In this document: positions 36,738 to 50,700 of the stretch, one piece after another
Layout: the number at the start of each line of letters is the position of its first letter
Position numbering within the stretch: the first letter of the stretch is position 1
Assembly: GCA_001695595.3 (NCBI GenBank)
Contig: MBPM02000001.1
Coordinates: forward strand, 558,001-622,000
Length of the DNA stretch: 64,000 bases
Direction: 5' to 3'
DNA from: Plasmopara viticola
Lineage: Eukaryota > Oomycota > Peronosporomycetes > Peronosporales > Peronosporaceae
Program-made: the position numbers and the translations under genes
The notes under the pieces: model-generated
Database searches by the model: none
Seen by the model: the letters and a program-made list of their open reading frames with translations, nothing else
Told to the model about the DNA's origin: nothing

Positions 36738-36758
36738 GGATAACTCTGTTAGTTATCC
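36738..36758. repeat. Perfect 8-bp inverted repeat, 5-nt loop
   Basis: GGATAACT at 36738-36745 and AGTTATCC at 36751-36758 are exact reverse complements around a five-base loop. It spans the start of the LTR-like segment. Confidence 0.85.
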
Positions 36759-37068
36759 TGGAGGGCACATGGCAAAAGAGTTCCATCCTCTTGAAAAGAA
36801 GATTTTACTCTTTTGCCACGTGATATATGAGCTTTGCAATTCGATCGTCCGCTGCACATCCCGGCGTCAGATCATTTAAATTTGTCGGAATGTCGCTTTT
36901 CTTTGCTGTGAGCTTTATGCTCGGCCGGCCGTTTAAAGCGCAGAGATTCACGGGGTGCGGTACCTCACCTTTATAACCAAAATAAATCTTTAAAGGGACG
37001 GCAATACCTCTTTATTGACTTATCGGTGCTCTAGTGGGCAAACATTTCAATTTTCTTTGCTCACAACA
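36747..37068. mobile_element. Possible solo or decayed LTR
   Basis: A segment beginning TGTTAG and ending CACAACA, so bounded by TGTT...AACA. It contains a TATA-like TTTATAACC and an AATAAA about 100 bp before its end, as LTR promoters and polyadenylation sites do. The flanking five bases do not match (AACTC and CTAAG), no second copy was found in the window, and no pol motifs are adjacent. It would be an old solo LTR if the reading is right. Confidence 0.3.
36770..36818. repeat. 12-bp inverted repeat forming a hairpin
   Basis: TGGCAAAAGAGT at 36770-36781 and ACTCTTTTGCCA at 36807-36818 are perfect reverse complements separated by 25 bases. It lies 11 bp after another hairpin and inside the LTR-like segment. 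Confidence 0.9.
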
Positions 37069-37766
37069 CTAAGGCAGCCATTGTGGTAGGTGCAGTCTGT
37101 GCAGATGCAGTCTAAGTGAAGTTACAGCCTTCGTTGCAAGCTTGGCCTTTGCAAAAGGCGCATTTTCGCATGCATTGGCCAACCTTGGTGCAGTGACATC
37201 TGTGGTAGCCAACCATTAGCTCTCTTTGCTCCCTCTTTGATCATTATTAGTAAGACCGAACCGACTTTTGCGCTCTTCTACGAATTTGGCCTTGCAGTAA
37301 CATTTGTTAAATATTTTCAGCGATGGCGAATACTCTCAAGGTAAGGAAAAATGGCCGGACAAGAGGCCCCTATACGAGACAAAAGTGATGACAACGCTGA
37401 ACGTTACATTTAAGTCAATCTTTGCGATCAAGCTGGTTTTCTGCTAATCACCGCCTTTAATAATAGTGTCTTTTCTTTTAATTAGTGTTGATGTCGCTTC
37501 GCATACTGGGACACTCTAAAGACACCGTAAAACAAAATAACTGTATGCGTTTTCACAAGCAATTGCTTCCATGGACGAGGCAGTTATCTTCTTTTAAGTC
37601 AACATTAGAAAGACAACCATCTTTGCAACCCTCGTACAAAACCGGACGGTGTCATCTAGCAATTTCGCGCACGGCAATTGGTTGAAATGTTGGTTCTCTG
37701 TAACGGTCTTCGGCCGAGAAACATCGCAGTTTCGGATTATCAAGTTTCGTACACAAGTCCATCGTA

Positions 37767-38614
37767 ATGTCCGCCGCGTCCAAGCGCCTGCCTCAGCCTT
37801 TGCAGCTCGCCATTGTCGATGCTGCACACCGTCGCCATTCCTCCTTGTACTCGCTCTGTCCACGTATCACACATGAGCATCTCCTCTGCTCCATCTGCTT
37901 TGACATTTTAAGTTTTCCCGTCACTCTGCCCTGCGGGTATGTCAGCAAATGTGTGCAACTGATGCCTCAGGCTTACAATATTGTGGTTGTAGGCACAATT
38001 TCGACCGAGGGTGCATTATGAAAGCTTGGGTCCACGGAACGTCGCGCCGTTCCCCTAGGACTGCTACTCGATCGATGTCATTGGATGATGAGGTCGAAAG
38101 TCCTCGTGGACACCAGCAAAGAAGCCACTTGTGTCCATTGTGCCGACAGCAGACTGACATTGAGGACCTTCAGGTGAATTTGCTACTTAAGGAGCTCATT
38201 GCATCGCTGTATCCTTTTGAAACCCAAAATGCTGCAACATTAGCCAAACAGCAATGTCCTCACTTGCCGTTACCGCCATCGCCTCGTGCAGCCCTTACCA
38301 CCAACACAGCCGCTTCGGCCTTTCGACGCCGACCGAGTCTACGCACCTTTTCATCGTTCCTCTATGTCTGTGCGGCGTCTTTCACGGACCCACCTGGATT
38401 CGTACTAGCTGTGCTCTTGCTGCTGATCTTGCTCGCGACGGCGTGCAATCCGCAGCCGGCGACGGCGCCACCGGCCGCGTCAGCCATGATCATGTTTGAC
38501 ACGATGGACCGAGTGTGTAATGGACTGTCGCTTATCATTCAACGGATTTCGATGCAAGTGGATCAACTGGATCAAGTGTCGCCGTGGATTCGCCTCGTCT
38601 CTTTCTTGCTTTAA
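37767..38614 (+). CDS. RING-type E3 ligase candidate with one transmembrane segment
   Basis: Two exons, 37767-37936 and 37993-38614, joined across a 56-nt GTATGT...TTGTAG intron, giving 263 residues. Splicing restores the RING: Cys41-x2-Cys44, then Cys56-Gly-His58-Asn-Phe-Asp-Arg-Gly-Cys64, and a late CPLC pair after a loop of about 40 residues. The fifth usual ligand is Asp61 instead of Cys. A Ser/Arg-rich loop lies inside the finger. A strong hydrophobic helix at about 190-210 (VLAVLLLLILLATA) is a membrane anchor, leaving a tail of about 50 residues. A membrane-bound ubiquitin ligase is the likely role; its substrate is unknown. The stop is 103 bp from that of the convergent dynein gene. 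Confidence 0.75.
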
Positions 38615-38717
38615 CGCTGCGAGCTGCTTAGCATGCATATATTTATATCAACTTAACGAATAAGGAAAGTAATCTATGTAAGCTACCTCTATTCGACGCC
38701 ATAAATCCTACGAGTGT

Positions 38718-41700
38718 TCAGTAGCGCAAGCTGCAGAAGCAAGCGACCCCTGCCTTGATCCAGTACTCTTGGTCGGCAAATAGCACCTGAGCGTTGGTTT
38801 CGGACACGAGCGAGTTGCGAAAGATAGTAGATTTGTTGGCCGGGATTTCGAGCCACATGACAAAGTTCGTGGAGTGGCCCGTTGTCGACAGCGTTCCGGT
38901 TCGAGTTAAAATCTTGTACACTGGACATCGATAGATGCCTCCTTGCGGTGCCTCACGGTTCGGCTGCGGCAGCAAATGAATGACAGGCATCTTTGCGAAT
39001 AATTCACGTGGCAACGGATCGTCTAGAGCTTTCGTCTCGGCATTCCACCGAGCCCCTTCCAAGAACAATCCGTACGTGTAACAGCCATTCTCAGGTGGCG
39101 TTGCCAGATCCTCGAGACTCGCAGACATCATTAAAAATTCAAACGACAACGAGTCGATCGGCAATTTGTACCGTCGGGCATGGTTCTGGATCGTGCCAGT
39201 CATGAAACCTTGTGGAAAGAAGAAGCCCGAGATCCAAAAGACAGCTGGAATGCCCTGTGCGATCCAGTTTGAAACAAATGTCAAGCGTTCCAAAAGATCT
39301 TTTACCCAAGCACCAAGTGGTTTAAGTGATGGATATGCTTTCGCTCCCCACACAGCAGGCACTTTTTGGTCATAAAGGGATGCGCCCATGGCTTCGAGTT
39401 CAGTAGACATGACGACAAGACCCTTTAGACCTTGCTGCACCAGGTGCAACGTGCTGCTCATCACAGCCAGCAGTTTGTTAAAACGCTCTACCTCTTGTGC
39501 CAACACAGTGTTCATAGACTCGTTATAGCATACAGGATAGACCGCCTGAACATGCTCGAGGTCGTACTGAGGTGGTAACTGCACTGCGATCGCCTGTGCA
39601 GCTTCGGCAATGATTTCTTCGCGGCTTTTGCCTCCACCAAAACTCACGCGTGGTTGCAACGACAGCAGCAAATCAAACGCTTCGTATGTCTCATCTTGGG
39701 CACTGGTGATATTGGCATTCTCGTGCATGCCAAAGACTTCAGGATCTGGGTTTATAGGCAACGAATTGATATAATTGACGTAGGTTTCATACGCGTTGCG
39801 TGGGTCACAATCCAGCGAATAGTAGAAACCACTTTTCGAAAACGCGTACCCTTTCTGAAGAATAGCCTCGTTGAAAAACGTCATAAGAATGACATCGGAT
39901 GTTCGCAAATCCTTGTCGTCCGTGATCCGTCCTCCATAATTGATAGTTGACGTCATCACCTGCAGCACGTCAAATGGTACGTGGTCGTATGTGTCCAAAA
40001 ACATTTCGAGCTGGGCCACGCTAATGTCCAAGTCGGTCTCATTAAACTGGTATGGAATGTTCCACCCCAGAGCGCCAAAGCGCTTCCGCTCACACACAAT
40101 TGCGTGATAGAAACACAATCCAAAGAGCAACTTGCGGAATACGTCAGGTTTGCGGGTTGCGGTCAGTCGCGTCTCATCCAGCTTGTAGTACGTGTTTTTT
40201 AAGTTTGCACGCAACCCCTTGGGTGCCTCTTTTGTCATCTTGACACCATCCTGAAGCACCGACGCTGGGAAGACCGGTGTCGGCATACTCGTAAGCCACA
40301 ATCGGAAATTCTCGTGCACCTTTGTCGGATCAAATTCCTCGCAAATTCGCTCGAGCTCAGGCATCCAGCTCAAAGCCAAGTGGCAATTTTGAAGCAGTAC
40401 CCACTCGCCTTTGACCGTCGCACTTTCAATCAGACGTGCAGCCAAAGTTCCTTGACCCTGGCCCAATGCAATCGCTTTTAACTTACTCTCCATGCCCATG
40501 CTAGCGGAAAAGCCATGTAGGTCTTTTGCTGGGTCGGACCCTTGGGACAGTACGAATATAATCGGTGTTGTCGACTTTGCATCTTCGAACGTGTTTGCGA
40601 TATCAAACGGTGGTGGTTCAATAAAGTCCTTACTCAGCTTGGCACAGACCAGATTCTGAATGCCAGACATCATCTTGTCTGGTCGCAAGACGCGTAGTAT
40701 ACAAAGTCTCTGGAAGTAATCCAATTCCGACAACACTAGACCAGGTAAAGGCTGATTTTCGGGATCTGGTGAATCAAAGATTGCACGAAACACAGTCACA
40801 TATTCTGTGAATTCAGACACGAGGCCATGAAAGGCAGGGAAGGTCGCGAGGGCACAAAGCTGCTGCCATGCATACGCTTCAAGCCATCGCGCAGCCGGGT
40901 TTTCAGCCTTGATAGGGGAGCTTGTGCCAATTCCAGAAAGCAAGAAGCGCCACTCGCCCGCATCCACTTCGTTGTCGCCTTGCATGATCTTGATTGTCAG
41001 TAAAAACGAAAAAAGTAGTTTGTGTTTTTCAAAGAGAGAGCGGCAGACGTTCGTGTAAACAGAGAGCGTAAAAAAGTCGTTTAGATTTGCGAGACGAGTT
41101 GCTAATTGAGTTGAAGGCTTTGCCGCTTGGATACCACGTACAAACAGGTCGGTGAACCACGTCAAAGAATACTGGTACATTGGGTCCACAAGAGCAAGAT
41201 CGGCGATACAAAAGAAGAGTAAAGCTGCACGGAAAGCCACTGGACGGTACCCTTCGCTACGGGCATCAATCTCGCGCTCCGTTTCCTCCGCTTCACGCAT
41301 CTTCGTCATTACAATGGCAGACGTTTCCTTAGCAGATGCCAAGGTCTCGATGAGGTTCGTATCGTCAAGGATGTTTCCTTCAGAGTGCGACAAGAGGTGC
41401 AGAATCTGGTTTTCAATTTCGTAAAGTTGTCGCTTTCCTTCTGCATTCGACACCACGAGTTCATTTTTCTTTGCTGCAAGTTCAGGAAGCTCGTGAAGCA
41501 CCACGACACCCAAAAGTTGCTCCTCAAGGCCTTTCATTGTAATTGTAAAGTTAAGCAAACTTACTTTCACACAAACTTCCGGTGCGTAGTGTGGATTGGC
41601 CAGTTTTGTCGTGAGAAACAAGCGAAAGCTGTTGTTATATGGAATGACATTCTCACCCAGTCGAATCATGTCCTGGCCTCCTTGTTTGAACTTTTGCTGC

Positions 41701-44700
41701 AGTAATACTGGCTCTAACGCAGCGTCCAGCTCTTCACCAATATTTTCCAGCAACACCCACTTGCCAAAGCGCAAACCATTCTCCAACACGCGAAGAAATC
41801 CACGATCCGATTGTTTAATCACGTCCATTCCATTTTCGCACAGTTTCTTGTCCTTCCCCAAATTCTTGATAAATCGATTTGCTTGGCCCTGTGGATCAAT
41901 CATTAACGACGACCGTCGTGCACGCCCCATGATGATCCCATTTTGAGTCGACACTGTATCCGTTGGTAGTCCAGCGATCTGCCATGCGCGCAGTTTGACG
42001 GGATCCTGAAGCGTTCTGACCAAGTCGCATCCTGGAGAGTGCGGCACGTGATGTCGCTCTAGCGCGTCGTGCCACGATGCCACGAGTTGCTCACGAAATT
42101 CAGCCGTAAAGGCACCAAGGTAGCTAATTGTACCGGCGGACACTAGCACGTCTCCAGTAAGATTTGAATAGTCGAGCGCAAGTTGAGCAACCGTTTCTTT
42201 CCAACGCGCTTCCTCACCACCAAGTCCACCAATGAGCCGTTCAGCGTTCTGTAGCTGGACTTGACATTGCACAACTTTTTGGCCGAGCTCTTCTTTCTTT
42301 GCCACAGCGCTGCTGTATGATTGCTCTAAATCCGCAAGTCGATTGCTCACTTGCTGTAAATTTGTTTGCGCGCTTTGCAAAATGGCCAGCGTCCCGTCGA
42401 GTTCGTTTTGGGCTTGTGCAAGCGCTTGCTTCTTTGGCTCCACCGCCTTTGCCACAAAATGATACGTGTACATGGCACGCGCCCACATACAAATAGCCGT
42501 GCAAGCTTTCGATGACTTCTCAATAGCTTCTGGCGTAAAGTTTGGGTCATTCATACTTGGGGCGACCTTGGAGATAATAGCATCGGAAATGTTATCCTTG
42601 TCAAAGCTCAACAAGTTTTCTAAAAACTTATTAGCGTTCGAGAGCACCACTTTTTGCACAACTTCCCAATAATCACTGATTTTTTTCCCTGGCCGATCTG
42701 GATCGGGTTTACTTGCAGGCTTGTGACCGAAAAGAATAGACACTACTTCCATTGTCAATTTGACACCAGCAGGTGGTGTTTTCAGCGCTTTGACTTCGTC
42801 AATGTCTGCCTTTTTGAGCCGATTGAGGCATTCCAAAGCCGACTTGAGAGCAGGAAGAGCAGCATCGAGGTCACGCTGTGCCGAATCTGCAATTTCCTTG
42901 GTCGCATTCGCTTTAATATTTGCCGCGGCCTCTTCTTTCTCGACCGTAGCCTTTGTCATATCGGCTTCAGCACTATCACTAGCAATCTGCACCATCATTT
43001 GTTCCACTTCTACTTGAGTTTTAGCCAAAACAGGTTGAAGCTCCACAAGCTCCATTTGCATGATGGCTACTATTGCTTTCGTTTCAGACAATTTATCCAC
43101 GCCATTTTGCAAGCGACTGCGCATGGTATTGACCTCTTCGCGCTTTGCAACGAGAACAGACTTGAAAGTTGATAATAACTCCAAGTAGCTGGTCGGAGTT
43201 ACGTAAAAGTACCTTCGCAGCTGGTTGTAAAACTGTTTTGAAGCCTCTTCAACGCTTTGGTGTACAGTCTTGAAAGATTCCACAAGCGCAGGGAGCTTCT
43301 CGCCAAGTCCTAAATTTCCATCACTAAGAATTGCAGAGGCGACACAGTTTAAAGCTTCTGCTGGCCACTCACTGAACCAGTCGATAGTTGAGCAATTGAC
43401 TAGCGAAGGGAACATTCGCAAGCGATCACGGAAGAGTCCACCTAGCGGACTCATACAGATGACCACGTGAATGTTACGCCGCACACGATTAATATATTGT
43501 TGAAAAATATTTGCTTTTGTAGGAGGAAGTTGTCGCTTCTGACAGTCAACTCGGCACGCCGTGACGATTTGATCGTGGTCTTCAGGTCCATAGAGATTTG
43601 GCACATTGCCAGCATTCAACACCCCATTAAGATCTTCAAGCATTGTCTCGTTCACTACTTGGACATCCGAAAAGAGAAACACAACCGGCGTATCTTTAAG
43701 ACCTGCTTGCAGCAGACACTTTTTGACATCATCTCGCCATTCCGGTAGGCCATACCCCTTGACAATTTCTACTTGAAAGCACGTGTATCCTGCCATGAAT
43801 GTAGCCAACTTCGTCAGACTTTGACGACCACTTCCACCCACACCAAGCAGCAAGGCATTACCCATTGGTTGTCGAATGATACGAGAAATACGAGAGACAT
43901 GCTCCATGGCATCCATGAACAAGACGAGCGACATGGGCGACTTGCTCTCGGCATTGTAGTCGAGTAAATATTCGTCCATGATGTTCAACATTTTGTTTAC
44001 ATCGACAACTTCTTCATAAATTTTTGGATCAGCACCTGGAACCATATAGTCACCGTAAACTAAATGTTCACGAGGCACAACATGGTCATACTCTCGCTTG
44101 AAATATCCTTTGATTGTTGAACCCATGAGGTTACGAAACCAGTCATGATCTTGTGAAGAGACCATCCGATCTTCGTACACTCGCTTGCACTCATGCACCC
44201 ACAAACGTATGAGTGAGTCTACGTCCAAGATGCGACGACTATCACCCATAAGGACGCCCTGAACTACCTTTGCAAGATCACGCAAATTAAATGTATAGTG
44301 TGACTTGGCTGGTGTTGGAAGCAGCTCGTGACAAATGGTATTGTAGACGCTAATGGAAGCTTGAACGACACTGTCCGTAAGTCGAGCAAATTCAGCTGGG
44401 AATCCAGACGCTAAAAAGTTGCCTAGAATTGTACTGAAAATGGTCATTTTGCTATCATCACCCAGCTCAGCATACCCCACGACATTGAAATGGCGTACAA
44501 AGCGCGCCGTGATTGGGTTGCGTCCCCCTCCAGGAGGTCCCATGGACGCAACGAATTGAATGTCAATAATGCTACGAAACACCAGGAATTTACGGTCGTA
44601 CCAACCACCTTGGTCAAACCACTGGCGCATTAACTCTAATGGAGGTTGCGCAAAGTACTTTTCGCGCTTGGGCATGTTCAAATCATCCACGTAGATGATG

Positions 44701-47700
44701 TATTTCTTTCCTGTTGGCGGTCCATACACGCCCTTGCGCCGCTTTTCCATCTTAGCGTCTAGCATGTCTTGTGTCTGATTAGCTGAAGTTTGCGCGGAAA
44801 AAGAAATCGAGATGGGGATATAAGCATCAGCTGACAAAGACTGCAGATACCGCGTGACGTTGACTGTCTTGCCCGTTCCAGTTCCACCAACCATTAGGAC
44901 GTGCTTTCCTGCGCTCATCAACTCGTCAAGTAAATAGTTATTACGTACAGAGTCCGCTGTAGGCACGACAATATCGGCAAAGGATGAGGTAGCAGGGACC
45001 TTGTAAGGACTGACAGTGCTCATCCAAGGGACCCACTTGTGACTGGAAAGCTGGTAGCAGTAGTCGTAGACCAATCCCGTAGTAGGAAGGGGCGGCTTAA
45101 AGTTGTTGGCTATCAATTCGCTTCGCAAAAAATTGTCAAATTGGACTCGGCCAGCATCATTTGTTGAGGCTCCTATCGACCAGATTAAGGCAAAGATAAA
45201 GAGAGGCTCAATGTCGTCCTGAAAGTGAGCGTCGGGGGCTTTTGACGCCGAAAGAAGTTCACCAGTCCCATCAGCAACTTTTTCACGATAGAACTCCAGC
45301 GTGCAGTCTAAAATGTTCATTAGACTCTGAGCAAGATTGTTGTCCATTGTAGGCACAAGCTCGATCAGAAAAGAACGCATGAACGTCACAGACGAGTACA
45401 AATATACGTCAAATAGCCGCATGAAAATGTGCCCGAACGGTTGCACAGACTTTGGCAGGTTTTCTACCCACGAATCGATTAAAGGGCCAAGACCCAAGGT
45501 ACTAGGTTCCATATATACCATACCTGTCCGACTCACAGTGGCCGGCGAGGCCACGGACAGGTCTTCAACCTCAAACATCATCGTCATTTGTTTGGACATT
45601 TGTAGCATTTCGCCACTATTGAGACACAACTTTTTGTTGTCATCAAGAACTGTGTTCATATTTTCAATCCAGATTGCATCCACTGGACCGTCAAAAATGA
45701 CCCATTTCCGATCGGGCTTTGTGTCACTGGCAGCTGCACGATAGAGTGCTGACAAGATTCCATCCTGCCACTCGTGTGTATTTGGATCAAACTCACCATA
45801 GAGCTGTCCCATTGTCACTGACTTTGGATTCAGCTGGTATTTGATCACTCTTTCAAACGCAAATCCAACTTCATTCCGTCGCTTAAGTTCCGTAAGTGCA
45901 TTAGCAAGTACTGCAATGTTGCACGACTTTCCTCCTCCTGTTGCCCCGACTACCATAAGCCCATGGCGAACGACAATCGTCTCGTACAATTGAATGCATT
46001 TCGTTAAAAAGTACGGCACGGGCTGCAACTTTAAGCGGTGAGTCTGGAGTTTGATAACGCTAACGAGCGCTCCGAGGTCCAAGTTTGGGCGACTTTTTCC
46101 AGGAAATAAATCACTAATGATACCATTAAACAGCGGGATATCGTGAGCTAAAAACTTGGGGAGATTGACATCTTGTAGTGCACGCAAGAGCAATACATCT
46201 TCATCCATGTCGGGATCGTCACGCTTGAGGTTTCCAGCAGCCGTGATTACTGTTTTAACCGCACGCATACCATAATCATAGTGAAACTGGGATGAAAGTT
46301 GTTCCGAGCATAATTTAAAGGTTGTCACCATTTTTGCACCAAGTGCGCGTGCGTCCGAGAATCCATAAGCAAAAAACATTATCTCGCCAATCAGCGCATA
46401 ATCGGGCACCATCATTGCAACAGGACGGAAGAGAGCCGCAAGCGAGTCGGGCAATTCACTTCGTCCAGCATATCCCGGATTCATCGTAATAAAGACGCCA
46501 AATTGATCACTTAACTTGATGTCGGAACCCTCAAAGATGATCCGCGTATCGCCGCGACGAATACCCAGCTGCAACGTCACTACTTGCTGGCCTACAACAG
46601 ATAGCACTTCAATGTCGATTCGATTAAACTCATCAAAGCAAGCCCAAGCTCCACAAGAGGCCAATCCTTTAAAGAATTTCCCCATGGCGATGTAATCCAA
46701 GCCATCAGAGCAGTTAAAGACAACACACTGTTTGGCCAATGCCTTGGCTAAATCTTTTGTTGTTTCAGTCTTTCCAGTACCAGCAGGCCCAGCAGGAGCT
46801 CCACCAAGGATCATTTGCAATGCACCCATAAGAGTTAAATAGCATTTGTCCGTTAGTGGCGTAATTACCAAGCGAAACGAATTGCCAAGGTACTCGTAGC
46901 CATATGGCCGCCGTGATGTTACAGCTTGTACCCACAGATTGTTACTCGCCCAGTAGTATTTAAGCTGAGAGCTCCACAAAAAATCGCCCTTGGAATCCAC
47001 GTTTTGTGCCACTAGTTTGTGCGTCACATCTCGTGCGTGCACATCAACCACTGTCAGCGCTCCACACGTGATGCGAGCCATATTTTCCAGATTCCCGCGC
47101 ACAAGCGTAACCATATCAGCGAGTTGGCCTAGCTGTCGAGTCATCATCTTTTGCACACCTTCACGTCCAGAGGCATCCATAGCTTCTTCCATCTCACGCG
47201 TCCAATGCATCTGACTACCATTCAGCACGCACATTCCTGGCCACTTTTGGATCCAAAGCGTGCGATTAATTTCCGTATAGTTCGCAATAGCGCGCTCCAT
47301 GATGTCACGAATCGATATCTTCATCATATCTTCCAACTCCATCATCCACTGCTCTACATTTTTTCCTTTCGGATCCACCATTTTCGTAAACGGCACTGTT
47401 TCTCCTTCTGCTGATATCATGGCACTAATCCTTAAATCATCTTCAAACGTGACTTGAACAATGCCTTCAAAGCATTTCTTCAAGTGTGGCTGCACGAGTT
47501 TTACATCCTTAGACTCTGACAAGATTGACAGCAGCTCGTCGTTGGAGAGAAAGTAGAAACGCGCGAATGCTGACCGCTTGACTTCAAGATAGTCACTTAA
47601 ACCTTTCTGTACAAGCTCCAGGAAGTAGTTCAACTCGCGAAACCTCTCTAATAATTTTTGGCTTCGACAAAAGTCGACACACTTTGGCTTGGCCTTTGCT

Positions 47701-50700
47701 GAGGCTAAAGTTTGACGCCAATTTTTATCCACTGAAGCAAAACGCTTTCCCTCAGCCGGAAGTTGTTTGTTAATATCCGGCGACTCGAAGATAGGCTGCA
47801 AGTAGAGCCAATTGCGCTGGACAGCTAATAACTCTTCCAACACCTCTGACATGAGCTGAAGGGTCGAATTCCACTCGACAATCTCTTCTTCAAAAGGTCC
47901 TTTAAACGTCGAGAACATCATAGCTTGAGTCATTGTCACATGCTCATCCAAGAGCGCCTGTATCTCATCCACGCCCTTGACCACATACGTCCCTGTCTCG
48001 CGATAAGCGATGGTCTGCAAGTCAATAGCATCCCACGCCACTTTCATCGTTCGTAACGCTTGTTCAATCTGAAACTCCTTTCCAGCAGCCTCGGCTACTT
48101 TGACAATGTCATCAATGCGATCCAGTAAATGAAGTTGAAAGATGTTGGTCAGTGTAAACTTTTCGTCAATCTCCAGCGCAAACCCAAGGTTTTTACTCAA
48201 ATCTTCCCAGTGACGCGAGCGCATCCCAGGGTTTCGCAGAGCTACAAGTAGCGGGACGTATGGCTTAAAGCCAGAAATTTGTTCCTTCACGGTTGCTGCA
48301 ATTTTAGTACACGCATCATTCTCGTTACTGCTAAAGAACTTGAATGCCTTTTGGATCCCAGTGTTGTACGAGTCGACAAGTTTTTCGACCTGCTCGGCAT
48401 CAATGTCGATAAAGCGCCCTTGACTCCACATCTTTTGACTCTGTACCCAGTTGGACGATGTGGACCAGAGCTGATAGTACGGCTCAAATGCCTTTTTGGC
48501 ACTCACTAGTGCATCATACGAAGTCACTTCACGTCCAAAAAGCGCCTCTCGAGTATTAAACAGCACAGCATCTTGTTGAGCTTGCTCTAATTTCCGCTGG
48601 ACAGACGTAGCATGATGTGCTACGTCTTCTACAAATGTCAAATTGTCGTAGCGAGAGAATGTCTCCACTTCCTCTTGCAATCCTGCTAATGTCTTGTCAA
48701 ATCGTTCCTGTTCGGACTCCATTTGTTTCGCAAACTTGCTCTTGCGCTCCTCCAGAGCTTGTTGTAAGCGCACACTTTGAGCAAGAACTTTGGACGGCCA
48801 GCCTTGCACTTGCCACGTAAGACGCACGTGCTCGTCGCTTAAACGGTGATGAAAGTCATCGATCAGAGCATTGTCACGCATCATTTGGCAAATTTCATCC
48901 TGCAGCGGGGCTAAGAGAGCAGAAAGACCCGTCGTGTACTCTTGCAACGCTGTTAAGCTCTCAATATCCTTTGGTGTCGACAACAAATCTTGGTTAATTG
49001 CGTTAAATTTGCTTGCAATTTGCGTCGCTTGCTGAAAGCAGTATGCTACATGGGCATCAAGTAATCCGGCAAAACAGTCTCGGTGTTTCTTTGCCAATGT
49101 AAAGCGAATGTTAGTCAAATCAACTTGAAAGAGTCCGAGATTTACGGCACGGGATGAAATACTTCGCGAGAGATCCTCTTCTTCCTTGCGGTGGTAAGCT
49201 AGTAGGCGGCGAAGTTCGTTTAACTCTATAGGAGGGAAAATCAAAGCTTGGTCGCCTTCTTCTCCATCACCATTTCCTTCAGGTTGCGCACGAATGGTCG
49301 ACTTCAAGAACTTATCCACATCCAAATTAAGCAGTGACACGTACTGGTCATATTGTCGAAGATATTCCAGCAGCGGCTGAGTCGCTCGCTCAGCGATGCT
49401 TTCCACACGCTTTTTTAGTTCATCCACTGACTGCACAGAGTTTTGTAAGCATGCGAAATATGCTGATTCGGGCCAGTAGATCCGGTCCATGACTAGCCTT
49501 TCCACTAATTCGAGCGACTTGAGACGATCAAGCAAGTTATCGAATTGATCAATTAGAGCTTTCACAAACTCTTTTGGATTCGTTGCGTATTCAAATTTAA
49601 ATCCAATTTGAATGGGTACAGGCTCGATCGGACACTGCGAAGATCGATCTTGAGCATTTAATAACGACCATTCTCGAATCTCTGTAGCTCGCTTTGCTAC
49701 TTCGTCTTGGTTAAGAACACATGTCTCCAAAGAAATAATTAAATTTATCCGAAAGAGAGGCTCGTGTACTGGCGTCGGGTAACAAACAGACTCATCATCC
49801 TGTTTCTTTGTATGCTCTGCGACCAACCAGCGCTCGCGAACGTCACCTGGTCCCCGCACTACAACCTCGTATTCCGCCATTTCCTCTACAAATTGAGCAT
49901 ACTTTTCAACGTTCTGCTGGATAAGCATACGTAGGGTAGCGTCCATCATGTAGTTGACACGGTGTAGAAAGCGATAGAGTGGCATTTCCAGGTACTTTTG
50001 TCGATTCGACTCGGCTATATTGTAATGTGGGTTCTTTGCCTGTGTCACGTGCTGCTGAATGCACTTGGCAGCTAATCGCGTCCAGCTATCCCGCATAAAC
50101 CGCAGTGCTGTGTGACTCATTTGCGTATGCAGCGAATGAAACTCCGCCAGCGAGATACTTTTGGTTTGTGATCGAGCACCGCCACCAAACTTACTCTCTT
50201 CGGGCTGCTGACTCATCAAAAGCTTCTGCGTGCCCACGTCAATACTGCAACGACGGACATCCAGCAGCGCATTCACAGCAAACGATAAATTGACAAAATG
50301 ATCCGAGGCAATGTAATTTAATCTGCGGTTAAAATTGTAGCGAGGTACCTGGATAATTCCATAGTGAGGTGGTGGTGGCAATGCTAGTTGTTTGGGCAGT
50401 TTGAGGTCCGCAAACTCCGTTTGCAAGTCTTCGACATTGGTCTCAAAGATGAGCTTGTTCGTCGTGTACATGTAGTCGGCATTTACTTCTTCCAACAATG
50501 TCGACGTGTCAACGTTTGCAGGTAGAGATGACGACGAGAAAGTGAGCTGAAATATGTTGGTAATTACCTGTGAGTCCAGCTGAGTATTCGGACTGATTGG
50601 CATACTCCTTATATATAACGATTGCCGTAAGAGTGCCTCTGCTTGCTCGCGACGATGGGCGGCGCGTTTGATCTGCTGGACAAAGACCTCATTATTATCC

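Larger units (their letters stand above)
30382..37766. other. Gene-poor region with one LTR-like segment
   Basis: About 7.4 kb without a convincing gene. The longest frame, 148 codons on the minus strand at 33886-34332, has no known domain and is of a length expected by chance. A 65-codon ATG frame on the minus strand near 30.7-30.9 kb is listed separately with low confidence. An LTR-like segment with hairpins lies at about 36.75-37.07 kb. I saw no reverse transcriptase or RNase H motifs beside it. Confidence 0.55.
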
